From: Guptibacillus hwajinpoensis
GTDB taxonomy: Bacteria > Bacillota > Bacilli > Bacillales > Guptibacillaceae
NCBI RefSeq assembly: GCF_020171785.1
Contig: NZ_JAIVAE010000010.1
Location: forward strand, 1 to 64,000
Direction: 5' to 3'
Length of the DNA stretch: 64,000 bases
In this document: positions 1-7,395 of the stretch, piece by piece
How the letters are laid out: each line of letters begins with the position of its first letter
Numbering within the stretch: the first letter of the stretch is position 1
Notes under the pieces: generated by a model
The model's database searches: none
What the model was told of the DNA's origin: nothing
Seen by the model: the letters and a program-made list of their open reading frames with translations, nothing else
Made by a program: the position numbers and the translations under genes

Positions 1-115
1 CTCACCCGTCCGCCGCTAAGATCAGGGAGCAAGCTCCCATCTCTTCGCTCGACTTGCATGTATTAGGCACGCCGCCAGCGTTCGTCCTGAGCCAGGATCA
101 AACTCTCCGATAGAA
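1..115 (-). rRNA. 16S ribosomal RNA, 5' end only
   Basis: Read on the minus strand, 85-108 gives the universal 27F region (GAGTTTGATCCTGGCTCAG), followed towards base 1 by the conserved stretch ending in a Bacillus-type V1 start. Only about 115 bases of the 5' end are in the window; the gene continues off the left edge. The mature 5' end is placed near 115 by similarity to the Bacillus start (…ATCGGAGAG). In B. subtilis an rRNA operon also follows ygxA, so the neighbourhood agrees. Confidence 0.97.
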
Positions 116-176
116 AGCTCAATCTAGCTTTTAAAACAATTTATTTCCGTAGAAACAACTACTTACATGGCGTTTC

Positions 177-195
177 GTTCAGTTTTCAAAGAGCA
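177..195 (-). promoter_or_regulatory. rRNA leader boxA antitermination element
   Basis: The minus strand reads TGCTCTTTGAAAACTGAAC, the boxA-type sequence found in the leaders of Bacillus rRNA operons, about 60 bases upstream of the mature 16S end. In this family the element recruits Nus factors to make transcription of rRNA resistant to Rho. The motif is seen directly; its function is taken from the family. Confidence 0.8.
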
Positions 196-232
196 ATTTG
201 TTTCTTTCAATGTCGTTTTCAGCGACTTTATT

Positions 233-262
233 AATGTAACACATTAACTCGGTTGGCGTCAA
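233..262 (-). promoter_or_regulatory. rRNA promoter P2 (SigA type)
   Basis: Minus strand: TTGACG (257-262) and TACATT (233-238) separated by 18 bases, located about 120 bases upstream of 16S. It lies downstream of a stronger P1, giving the usual tandem rrn promoter pair of Bacillus. Confidence 0.7.
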
Positions 263-316
263 CAACTTTTTTTAATTTCTTTGTTGCCGTGTTAATCTCT
301 CGCGGCGACAAGTAAT

Positions 317-345
317 AATATACCACGGAGAAAAAATAGGGTCAA
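317..345 (-). promoter_or_regulatory. rRNA promoter P1 (SigA type)
   Basis: Minus strand: TTGACC (340-345) and TATATT (317-322) with an ideal 17-base spacer. The -35 region sits between the arms of a 13-base inverted repeat (326-338 and 358-370), described among the findings. AT-rich sequence lies upstream, as is common for rrn promoters. Confidence 0.82.
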
Positions 346-380
346 CCCTTTTCTTGATATTTTTTCTCCGCATATTACAT

Positions 381-1250
381 TTATTCGATTGCGCTGTATT
401 CTCTAATAAAAATACCAGATCCTTTTGTCTCGCTTCTATGCACTTCAATCAAACCTTTTTCAATCATATATTCTAGCAGGGCACCAAGATCTATTCTATA
501 TTCTTTAAGCTGCTCTTCTTCCATTAATTCCTGATAGGTCCAGGCATTACTACGTTCATTCATAACCTTTCTAATATGAACAGTCGCATTTTTTGATTTT
601 GATGATAATGAAAAATCATTAGCAAGCAGCAGTAATTCCAGGCGCTTATCAAGCGGGTCTTCCCCCGATAAGAGCTCAGTATAAAGCTTGAAAATTTCAG
701 GTTCAATATGTTTCACCTGATTCCATACCGTAATCTCTGGATGAAATCCATGCTCAATTACAGATAAACGAGCAAGGTGATGCAAAGCATGAAGAATAAA
801 ATTATAGGCATCCATGTATTGCCTCGATGCAAACAATTCTTTTCCTTCTGTATAGCGACGAATTAATCTTGCAAACTCCACGCCAATTTTACGAGTGCGC
901 TCTTCATAAGGAAAGTCCCTGATTCTCTCTTTCACCCCAGCTATGTACTCATTACGATCGAAAATAATTTTCCCATTAACAAGCCAAGCTACAAGACGTC
1001 GATGGCTACCCGAAATCAACCATTCATTAACTTGCTCTTCCGACACTACGTGCATAGCTGCTTTCTTACCTTCAAAATCATAATGTTTAACGAACCATGG
1101 TTTCTCATTATCTTGAACAATGATCAGTAATACTACATCAAAATTATCAGTAAGCGGATGAAAAGGCTTTGTTTTTTCAATGACTAGTACACCGAGCGTT
1201 CCTGGGTGGCTCGCTCTCTCTTGATAAATCGGCCTTAAAAGATTTTCCAT
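381..1250 (-). CDS. ygxA: YgxA-type nucleotidyltransferase-like protein
   Basis: 289 residues, start ATG preceded by GGAGGATCGAATA. The protein corresponds by position and general character to B. subtilis YgxA, described as nucleotidyltransferase-like, which also lies between ygzB and an rRNA operon. It begins with a short strand/loop region that resembles a nucleotidyltransferase N-terminus, and continues as a helical protein (about residues 110-240) ending in a winged-helix-like segment (ALLEYMIEKGLIEVH near 260). I see no classical GS…DxD active-site signature, so catalytic activity is doubtful. The biological role is unknown. It is transcribed towards the rRNA operon. Confidence 0.8.
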   Translation of the reverse strand: MENLLRPIYQERASHPGTLGVLVIEKTKPFHPLTDNFDVVLLIIVQDNEKPWFVKHYDFEGKKAAMHVVSEEQVNEWLISGSHRRLVAWLVNGKIIFDRNEYIAGVKERIRDFPYEERTRKIGVEFARLIRRYTEGKELFASRQYMDAYNFILHALHHLARLSVIEHGFHPEITVWNQVKHIEPEIFKLYTELLSGEDPLDKRLELLLLANDFSLSSKSKNATVHIRKVMNERSNAWTYQELMEEEQLKEYRIDLGALLEYMIEKGLIEVHRSETKGSGIFIREYSAIE

Positions 1251-1518
1251 TATTCGATCCTCCAGAACTACTTATACTTTTGTTTCATTACAAAAATCAT
1301 TTTTCTCTTTTCAGTATTATCTTAAGTATTCAACAGTCCATATTATAAATCCTGTCGAAAATTAAGCAATCCCTGAATTTGAAGTTTCACTAAGAAAACG
1401 ACTCGTTCCTTCTATAGAAACATTACGTTACGAAGAAATAACTTTCATCAGTTTGCCTAATAAGGAAAGTGCTTACACCTTTTGCTTATGCTATAATTGG
1501 GAGCAGGAGGGACACGCA

Positions 1519-1884
1519 ATGCAATTAAAGTATACTAATAAGATTAATAAAATTCGTACGTTCGCGCTGAGTCTCGTTTTTATTGGAATTGCGATTATGT
1601 ATATAGGAATATTCTTCAAGACTTCTGTCTTGCTTATGACCATCTTCATGCTCATTGGATTTCTTGCAACAATCGCAAGTGCTGTTGTTTATTTTTGGAT
1701 CGGTATGCTCTCAACAAGAGCGATACAGGTAGTCTGTCCAAATTGTGAAAAACCAACGAAAGTTCTCGGACGTGTAGATGCCTGTATGCATTGCAAGCAG
1801 CCTTTAACGATGGACCCTGACTTGGATGGTAAAGAGTTTGATGAGAAATATAATGTAAAGAGAGCACAAAAAAGAACGCAGTGA
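1519..1884 (+). CDS. ygzB: YgzB family membrane protein (UPF0295)
   Basis: 121 residues. The ATG at 1519 is chosen because GGAGGGACACGCA lies directly before it; an upstream in-frame start at 1453 has no such site. Two membrane segments (about residues 16-36 and 42-62) are followed by a cytosolic zinc-ribbon-like tail with two Cys-x2-Cys pairs (CPNC and CMHC) and a conserved KEFDEKYN end. The function is not known. It sits convergent to perR with a shared terminator, the same order as in B. subtilis. Confidence 0.9.
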   Translation: MQLKYTNKINKIRTFALSLVFIGIAIMYIGIFFKTSVLLMTIFMLIGFLATIASAVVYFWIGMLSTRAIQVVCPNCEKPTKVLGRVDACMHCKQPLTMDPDLDGKEFDEKYNVKRAQKRTQ

Positions 1885-1921
1885 AAAAAGAGCCTCCGCT
1901 ATTTTAGCGGAAGCTCTTTTT
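1885..1921. terminator. Bidirectional terminator between ygzB and perR
   Basis: Hairpin with arms GAGCCTCCGCTA and TAGCGGAAGCTC, flanked by A and T runs on opposite sides, so it can end transcripts from both convergent genes. Confidence 0.88.
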
Positions 1922-1923
1922 AA

Positions 1924-2358
1924 TTAATGTTTGCTTTTTTGGCAATCTGGACACTTTCCGTAAATCTCCATTCTATGATCGCCGACTCGGAAGCCTGTTA
2001 CCTGTTCCGCAAGCGTTTCTACTTCGTCCAATCCCGGATAATGAAAGTCTACAATCTTACCACAATCATCACAGATAATATGATAATGATCTGTTGTGAC
2101 ACAATCAAACCGGCTGGAAGCATCTCCGTACGTTAATTCTTTCACCAGTCCAATTTCCTTAAATACTCTCAGGTTATTATAAACAGTTGCTACACTCATA
2201 TTAGGAAATTTTCCTTCAAGAGACTTATATATTTCATCTGCTGTAGGATGTGACATGGACTGGATTAAATGCTCCAGAATGGCATGACGCTGCGGGGTAA
2301 TACGCACTCCTGAATTTTTCATTGCATCAATTGCTTCATGCAGTTTCTCTTCAGCCAT
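1924..2358 (-). CDS. perR: Peroxide-responsive repressor PerR (Fur family)
   Basis: 144 residues. PerR is a metal-dependent repressor that senses peroxide by iron-catalysed oxidation of metal-binding histidines. All expected residues are visible: His37, Asp85, His91, His93 and Asp104 for the regulatory metal, and Cys96, Cys99, Cys136 and Cys139 for the structural zinc. The winged-helix DNA-binding half is at residues 1-80 ([22 protein letters not shown]). His37 and Asp104 argue for PerR rather than Fur or Zur. A Per-like box lies upstream, consistent with the autoregulation known for this gene. Context ygxA-ygzB-perR matches B. subtilis. Confidence 0.96.
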   Translation of the reverse strand: MAEEKLHEAIDAMKNSGVRITPQRHAILEHLIQSMSHPTADEIYKSLEGKFPNMSVATVYNNLRVFKEIGLVKELTYGDASSRFDCVTTDHYHIICDDCGKIVDFHYPGLDEVETLAEQVTGFRVGDHRMEIYGKCPDCQKSKH

Positions 2359-2403
2359 TCGTCATGCACCTCGCTTTCAACAAGCATTCTTACTTTGTAA
2401 TGT

Positions 2404-2418
2404 TTATAATTAGTGTAC
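2404..2418. promoter_or_regulatory. Candidate Per box upstream of perR
   Basis: TTATAATTAGTGTAC compared with the Per box consensus TTATAATNATTATAA has three mismatches outside the central N, all in the right half. It lies 46 bases upstream of the perR start codon, where autoregulation would be expected. The match is seen; binding is inferred. Confidence 0.5.
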
Positions 2419-2471
2419 ATGGTAAAAGAGGGTTTTGTCAATAACGGCACGTATATGGAGGGTTCTTACTT

Positions 2472-3020
2472 CTAATCTTGATGAAGCACTGACTCATTTT
2501 CTCCCATATGATAGTTAATGAAACGTGCCGCAACGAATAAGAAATCAGAGAGACGATTCAAAAATGAAAGAACAAGTGGATTCGTCTCTTCAACCATAGT
2601 CGTCAGACGCTCGGCACGCCTAACAATAGTGCGCGCAACATGTAAGCATGCTCCCGCTGAGTGCCCACCTGGCAAAATAAAGTTACGCAAAGGTTCAAGT
2701 TGCTGCTCCCAAGCGTCGATTTGCTTTTCCATTTCATTAATATGCGCTTCTTCAATTGTCCATCCTACTTTTTTTCCTTTTGGAGTTGCAAGCTCAGCGC
2801 CAACATGGAAAAGCCATGTTTGTACTTTATGAAAAATAGACTCCCACTCTTCCTTTCCTTCAAAGTGAGTGGCACCAATATAACTTAAGGCAAGTCCAAT
2901 TTGTGAATTCGCCTCATCACATGTTCCATAAGCTTCAACCCGAATATCGCTTTTTAATACCCGCTGTCCATAAACGAGGGATGTTTCCCCTTTATCGCCT
3001 GTCTTCGTATAAATCTTCAA
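2472..3020 (-). CDS. yvqK: Cob(I)alamin adenosyltransferase, PduO type
   Basis: 182 residues, TTG start at 3020 placed eight bases after AGGGGGTATT. This family transfers the 5'-deoxyadenosyl group of ATP to cob(I)alamin, making coenzyme B12. The N-terminal signature KIYTKTGDKGETSLVYG, the conserved DEANSQIG stretch and the C-terminal LSFLNRLSDFLFVAAR are all present, and the length is normal. It starts two bases after the stop of the upstream dehydrogenase, so the two are probably translated from one message. Confidence 0.92.
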   Translation of the reverse strand: MKIYTKTGDKGETSLVYGQRVLKSDIRVEAYGTCDEANSQIGLALSYIGATHFEGKEEWESIFHKVQTWLFHVGAELATPKGKKVGWTIEEAHINEMEKQIDAWEQQLEPLRNFILPGGHSAGACLHVARTIVRRAERLTTMVEETNPLVLSFLNRLSDFLFVAARFINYHMGENESVLHQD

Positions 3021-3022
3021 AT

Positions 3023-3973
3023 TTAATACCCCCTATCCGGATCAATGACATTCTTATAATCGTTCAGTCTATTTTGGTATTGCCGTAAGTTATGTTCAAA
3101 AATTTCAATTGCTCTAGGTTGATAGTTGTCTGATATAGCTGAATGATGCGGCGTAACGGTTACATTTTCCATTTCCCAAAAAGGATGAGACGGATCAAGT
3201 GGTTCGTTTTTAAACACATCTAGCACGGCATGAGCTAGCTGATTTTCATTTAATGCATCAATAAGATCCTGTTCCTTTACAGTATCTCCTCGACCAATAT
3301 TAATAAATACACCTGAGTCTTTCATTGCTAGAAATTGCTCTTTCTTAAAATAATTCATTGTTTCATTCGTACTAGGTAGCACACTAATAACGAAGTCACA
3401 TTTTGGAAGCATTGTTAAAAGGTCTTCATTTTTATAAATTTCATCAAAGTGCTCTACTTTATGACCTGATCGATTGACGCCAAGCGTTTTTATTCGGAAG
3501 GTTTTAGCTACCCTTGCAATCTCACTTCCGATAGCACCCGTTCCAATAATCCCTATTGTGCTACCAGTGATTTCGCGTATCGGGGTTTTCTTCTTCCAAA
3601 TCTTCGATGATTCATTTGCGAGAACTACTTTCGTATCTCTAGCAACTTGAAGCATAACGGAAAGGGTATATTCAGCCATAGGTATACGATGGATCCCTCT
3701 CGCATTTGTAAGAAGAATGTTTTTCTCTTTAATCGCTTGTAGTGGCATACGTTCTAGTCCTGCTGAAAGGACCATTATCCATTTAAGTTGGGTAGCTTTC
3801 TGAATAAGAGTATCGTTCACGTCTTCCCCATATGTAAGAAGAACTTCCGCTTCAGAAAGATACGGTTCGGCTTCTCCCATTGATGAAAAGAACTGAAATG
3901 TGAGCTCTGGATAATTTTCTTTTAAGTGATCTTTAATTGTTGTTTTAAGTTTACCAGTTGATAATACCTTCAT
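3023..3973 (-). CDS. D-2-hydroxyacid dehydrogenase family protein
   Basis: 316 residues. An NAD-dependent oxidoreductase of the 2-hydroxyacid (phosphoglycerate/glyoxylate reductase-like) family. Visible are the Rossmann motif GIIGTGAIGSEIA (about residue 140), the substrate Arg in INIGRGDTV (about 227), and the catalytic His in TPHHSAIS near the end. The substrate cannot be told from sequence. It forms a tight two-gene unit with the adenosyltransferase downstream (two-base gap). Confidence 0.88.
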   Translation of the reverse strand: MKVLSTGKLKTTIKDHLKENYPELTFQFFSSMGEAEPYLSEAEVLLTYGEDVNDTLIQKATQLKWIMVLSAGLERMPLQAIKEKNILLTNARGIHRIPMAEYTLSVMLQVARDTKVVLANESSKIWKKKTPIREITGSTIGIIGTGAIGSEIARVAKTFRIKTLGVNRSGHKVEHFDEIYKNEDLLTMLPKCDFVISVLPSTNETMNYFKKEQFLAMKDSGVFINIGRGDTVKEQDLIDALNENQLAHAVLDVFKNEPLDPSHPFWEMENVTVTPHHSAISDNYQPRAIEIFEHNLRQYQNRLNDYKNVIDPDRGY

Positions 3974-4058
3974 CTTTTCACCACTTTCATAAGTTTCTTA
4001 ACTATAAGTATAGCCGAATCAGCGGTGGCATTTAAATATAAGCTCTTTCTTCTAAGTC

Positions 4059-4084
4059 AAAAAAAAAGAGCGCATGATGCGCCC
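4059..4084 (-). terminator. Terminator downstream of bcp
   Basis: On the minus strand GGGCGCATCATGCGCTC is followed by a run of nine T. It lies about 80 bases past the bcp stop codon. Confidence 0.8.
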
Positions 4085-4161
4085 TCAACTGAAGATATGA
4101 TCTACTATACTCTATGTACAAAAATCGAAGGAGTATAGCCAAGTGCCCTGTAGACAATCGT

Positions 4162-4632
4162 TTAAGATAAGTTTTCTTTAATATAGCTTAAAGCGGACTC
4201 TACATGATCTTTCACACGGACCTTGCGCCACTCTTTGACAAGGTTTCCTTCTTTATCAATAACAAAAGTAGAGCGAACAATGCCCATGTATTCTTTACCA
4301 AAGTTTTTCTTTAACTGCCATACATCATATGACTCTGCAGCAGAATGATCCTCATCCGCAAGTAGAAGAAACGGAAGATCATATTTATCAATAAATTTCT
4401 TATGTTTTTCGACAGGATCAGGACTCACTCCCAAGATTACTGTATCTAGTTCTTCAAATCCTTTAATGTGATCCCGAAAATCACATGCCTCCGTCGTACA
4501 TCCAGGTGTCATATCTTTAGGGTAAAAATAAAGCACGACATTTTTTCCTTTGTAGTCGGAAAGAGACACAGTCTCCCCCGTGCTTGCTTCTAATTTAAAA
4601 TCAGGAGCTTTTTCGCCAACTTCAATACTCAT
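4162..4632 (-). CDS. bcp: Thiol peroxidase Bcp (thioredoxin-dependent peroxiredoxin)
   Basis: 156 residues, starting MSIEVG. The ATG at 4632 is chosen because AAAGGAGGCGTAACA precedes it; the longer start at 4653 overlaps this site. Bcp-type peroxiredoxins reduce hydroperoxides using thioredoxin. The peroxidatic Cys45 sits in TPGCTTEAC and a resolving-type Cys50 follows five residues later. It corresponds to YgaF, which neighbours perR in B. subtilis; here three other genes separate them. Confidence 0.93.
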   Translation of the reverse strand: MSIEVGEKAPDFKLEASTGETVSLSDYKGKNVVLYFYPKDMTPGCTTEACDFRDHIKGFEELDTVILGVSPDPVEKHKKFIDKYDLPFLLLADEDHSAAESYDVWQLKKNFGKEYMGIVRSTFVIDKEGNLVKEWRKVRVKDHVESALSYIKENLS

Positions 4633-4685
4633 TGTTACGCCTCCTTTAATCATCTTAAGTTAAGCGTAACGAAATTCATGTTAAC

Positions 4686-5117
4686 TTACAACTTCGAGCT
4701 TTCTCGATAATCGACAATTGTAGTGACAAAAAAAGCAGCTGGCATTAAGTAGCCAATTAATGCTTCAATAATCGCAATCCATCTCCCTATTCCAATTGGT
4801 GTAAGATCTCCATAGCCAACAGATAGAAGCGTGACGGCACTGAAATAGAGTACAGACTGAACTCTTGTAAGCGGCGTTAATGTCATGTCCGCTAAATCGA
4901 CTTGTCCTTCTTGAAGAACAGGGATATCAAGTATGATTAGACTTAAATACATACTTCCAAATGCGGTAATCATCGTTAAATAGACAAGAAATAGCAGAAA
5001 CATCTTATACACAGAGAGAAGACTTCCAGGTACTCTCGTTCTTTTCATGAGAGCGATCATACTTCTCCCCACACTAATAAGGGCAAGAATAATAGCACAA
5101 GTAATCAATAAGAGCAT
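4686..5117 (-). CDS. Two-TM potassium channel-like protein
   Basis: 143 residues from the ATG at 5117, chosen because GAGGTG lies eight bases before it; an ATG at 5132 overlaps that site. The C-terminal half has the ion-channel pore layout: a helix, the filter-like SVGYGDLTPIG and a final membrane helix. Extra hydrophobic segments lie near residues 1-18 and 33-65. No RCK/TrkA-N regulatory domain is attached. SVGYGD is a close variant of the TVGYGD selectivity filter, so potassium is the likely ion. Its ribosome binding site lies inside a 12-bp hairpin (see findings). Confidence 0.82.
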   Translation of the reverse strand: MLLLITCAIILALISVGRSMIALMKRTRVPGSLLSVYKMFLLFLVYLTMITAFGSMYLSLIILDIPVLQEGQVDLADMTLTPLTRVQSVLYFSAVTLLSVGYGDLTPIGIGRWIAIIEALIGYLMPAAFFVTTIVDYRESSKL

Positions 5118-5122
5118 TAGTA

Positions 5123-5151
5123 AACACCTCATAATAGGTTTATGAGGTGTT
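5123..5151. repeat. 12-bp perfect inverted repeat covering the channel gene's ribosome binding site
   Basis: AACACCTCATAA (5123-5134) and TTATGAGGTGTT (5140-5151) are separated by five bases. In the minus-strand transcript the 3' arm contains the GAGGTG site of the channel gene. No T run follows, so it is not a normal terminator. Confidence 0.85.
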
Positions 5152-5169
5152 CGTTGAATTTAGGACGAA

Positions 5170-5808
5170 CTATTCTGAAACAAGTGTCGTGTAGACAACC
5201 ATCCGCTCCTCGTGGGTTCCTGCATCTCGATCAAATGTCCCTGCACAAGTAATTAAATTGAGGCTTGATTTGGAACTTGTTCCAAATACTTTCTCGAGTG
5301 GCGCATTATTTCTAGGATAAGACTCAACAGCATTCACCTCAAAATCATACGCCAACCCTTGCTCATCCGTAACTGTAACGAGATCTCCAGCTTCTAAATC
5401 TCCAAGGTGAAAGAACACCGATGGTCCAGTTTTGTTATCAACGTGACCGGCAAGGACGGCATTTCCTCTATCACCAGGTTTTGCTCCAGGCTGATACCAT
5501 CCAACATTAGATTCATCTTTTGGCACATCCATTTGCCCATCTGGTAATTGGCCCACATGCTCCACTTTTGCGTCTACTTGAATAGCTGGAATGGATAATT
5601 GAGCTGGAATGATCCCTTCTAACGCAGGGTCAACGGATTCGTTACTCTTAGATGAAGAAGAGACTGTTAAATCTGGAGCAGAGATCAGATCTGTTTCTTC
5701 AATGTTAGGTAAAACTTCTTTCATTTCATCTAATTGGTTAGAAGAAGGGGAACAACCTGCCGCTGCTCCTAACAGTAACATACTTAATAAAAGCTTTTGA
5801 CACGGCAT
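5170..5808 (-). CDS. Class F-type sortase, lipoprotein-like
   Basis: 212 residues, ATG after AAGGAGGAGCACAT. Sortases cut sorting signals of surface proteins and join them to the cell wall. The catalytic His is in AGHVDNKTG, the catalytic Cys in LNLITCAG and the Arg in HEERMVVY near the C-terminus. The N-terminus has a hydrophobic stretch ending in AAGC (Cys19), which could be lipidated or simply a membrane anchor. Residues 20-75 look like an unstructured linker. A likely substrate, with an MPQTG tail, is encoded immediately upstream. Confidence 0.9.
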   Translation of the reverse strand: MPCQKLLLSMLLLGAAAGCSPSSNQLDEMKEVLPNIEETDLISAPDLTVSSSSKSNESVDPALEGIIPAQLSIPAIQVDAKVEHVGQLPDGQMDVPKDESNVGWYQPGAKPGDRGNAVLAGHVDNKTGPSVFFHLGDLEAGDLVTVTDEQGLAYDFEVNAVESYPRNNAPLEKVFGTSSKSSLNLITCAGTFDRDAGTHEERMVVYTTLVSE

Positions 5809-5831
5809 ATGTGCTCCTCCTTCTACCTTGA

Positions 5832-6638
5832 TTAAACTGTTTGCTTCTTACGAAGATAGATTCCAGTTCCTGCAGCTAAAATCGCTCCACCCAGAAGTGC
5901 CCAAGCAACTGTGTTGGACTGATCCGCTGTACCACCCATACCTGTTTGCGGCATTTCTGAAGGCATGTTTGTCGCATCAACCATTGGCCAAGCTTCAAGA
6001 GTTGGATCACCTTCTACAAAACCAATAGCATATACCGAATAAACATACCCTTCTTTCAACTCAACACCAGGGATTTCAAGAACAACATCTTCAGATCCTG
6101 CTGGTCGAACTTCAAGGTCTACTGTCATTGGATCAACTTCTGCATAATCAGACGTCGATTTGAATGCAACATCGGAGAAGAGTACATCCCCATCTTTAAC
6201 AGCTACATCTACATTAGGTGCATCTGGAGAAGCATGTACCACTCTTACTTTTGCTTTTCCTTCAGAAGCTTCCATATCATCATTCAGTGCCCAAAGCGAA
6301 ATGCTATCAAGTTTACCGACAGCTGCAGCAGAATACTTCATTCCTTCTTCAAGTGTCACGGACTGACTGATAACTGGATCACCTTCTCCATTCTCTCCAG
6401 CTGGGAACACTTCAATTTCATGATCTCCGGCTGGAAGTGCCATGTAATCTGTTGCCTGCTTATATTCAGCACCTTCTACTACTGCTTCACCATCCACATA
6501 CACATCAACTGCAGGTGCATCTGGAGAAGCATGGATCACACGTACCATCGCTTCGTGATTATCCGCAAACGCTGTTCCACCAATAATCCCAAACACCATA
6601 ACCATTGCAACCGCAGCTGCCATAAACTTCCTAAGCAT
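5832..6638 (-). CDS. DUF4397 surface protein with LPxTG-like sorting signal
   Basis: 268 residues from ATG 6638, eight bases after GGGGAG (a GTG at 6647 is also open). A signal peptide (about residues 1-26, cleaved near AFADN) is followed by two DUF4397 repeats, each starting with a VRV(I/V)HASPDAP motif. The tail has MPQTG (about 229-233), a hydrophobic helix and a basic RKKQTV end, the layout of a cell-wall sorting signal. It is probably anchored by the sortase encoded 23 bases downstream. The role of the DUF4397 beta domains is unknown. Confidence 0.88.
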   Translation of the reverse strand: MLRKFMAAAVAMVMVFGIIGGTAFADNHEAMVRVIHASPDAPAVDVYVDGEAVVEGAEYKQATDYMALPAGDHEIEVFPAGENGEGDPVISQSVTLEEGMKYSAAAVGKLDSISLWALNDDMEASEGKAKVRVVHASPDAPNVDVAVKDGDVLFSDVAFKSTSDYAEVDPMTVDLEVRPAGSEDVVLEIPGVELKEGYVYSVYAIGFVEGDPTLEAWPMVDATNMPSEMPQTGMGGTADQSNTVAWALLGGAILAAGTGIYLRKKQTV

Positions 6639-6665
6639 CCCAACCACTCCCCTTATTTAATTTTT

Positions 6666-6683
6666 GTTATACTTTTGTATAAC
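6666..6683. promoter_or_regulatory. Palindrome in the divergent sigma factor/surface protein region
   Basis: GTTATAC TTTT GTATAAC is a perfect 7-bp inverted repeat with a four-base centre. It lies 28 bases upstream of the DUF4397 start and within the only intergenic space between that gene and the ECF sigma factor, so it may be an operator. No regulator is identified. Confidence 0.4.
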
Positions 6684-6807
6684 CTTTGTTCACTTGTTAA
6701 TACGACAAAACCCTGGCATTTGGATCACTTTTTTTACACTTTATTTGTTTTTATTTCGAATTCAAGGGAATAGAGCTACTAGCAAAGCTCGGAGGAGGAA
6801 CAAACTA

Positions 6808-7353
6808 ATGAGTAAAGGCAATTATGCGATTGCTTACTGGGATAGTGGAAACGAGGAGCAATTTAAAGTCTTTTGTACCGAAAACCATCAGACGCTTTTA
6901 CACATCGCCCGTCGCATAGTCAATGACCAGCAAATTGCCGAAGAGATCGTTCAGGATGTTTATTTAGAAGTTTGGAATAAGCGAAGTCAATTCAAGCCTG
7001 ATAAAGGTAAACTCTCCTCGTGGGTTAACCAGATTACACGAAACCGAGCTATTGATCGGATTAAGAAAGAGCAGCGTGATTTTAAAGAAACAGTTGTTGA
7101 AGATCACCAGTTGGTCGATAAAGAACTTTATATTCAAGATGACTTTGGAAACAAAGATATAATTGATGGAGCCTTAAATACTTTGAATACAGAACAAAAA
7201 GAAATTCTTAAACTCATCTACTTAGAGGGTTATAGTCAAGCAGAAGTAGCTTCCAAAAAGAAGATTCCCCTTGGAACAGTGAAAAGTCGCGTTAGGCTTG
7301 GCATGAAAAAATTAAAAGAAACGATTGATTTATCATTATTAGAAACTGTCTAA
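6808..7353 (+). CDS. ECF-type RNA polymerase sigma factor
   Basis: 181 residues from ATG 6808, preceded by GGAGGAGGAACAAACTA. Region 2 is at about residues 25-95 (AEEIVQDVYLEVWN, WVNQITRNRAIDRIKKE) and region 4 at about 125-175 (LNTEQKEILKLIYLEGYSQAEVA with the helix-turn-helix end IPLGTVKSRVRLGMKKLK). No anti-sigma gene follows: the next gene is convergent. It is divergent from the sortase/DUF4397 pair, which makes that pair its most obvious target by inference. Confidence 0.92.
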   Translation: MSKGNYAIAYWDSGNEEQFKVFCTENHQTLLHIARRIVNDQQIAEEIVQDVYLEVWNKRSQFKPDKGKLSSWVNQITRNRAIDRIKKEQRDFKETVVEDHQLVDKELYIQDDFGNKDIIDGALNTLNTEQKEILKLIYLEGYSQAEVASKKKIPLGTVKSRVRLGMKKLKETIDLSLLETV

Positions 7354-7361
7354 TCATAAAC

Positions 7362-7395
7362 AAAAAGTCCAGAGGGAGATCCCTCTGGACTTTTT
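7362..7395. terminator. Bidirectional terminator
   Basis: AAAAAGTCCAGAGGGA and TCCCTCTGGACTTTTT form a perfect hairpin with a two-base centre between the sigma factor and the convergent ABC permease; it overlaps the permease stop codon. Confidence 0.93.

Noticed and set aside
1453..1518. N-terminal extension of ygzB
   Set aside because: The family starts at the 1519 Met, and the ribosome site is immediately before it.
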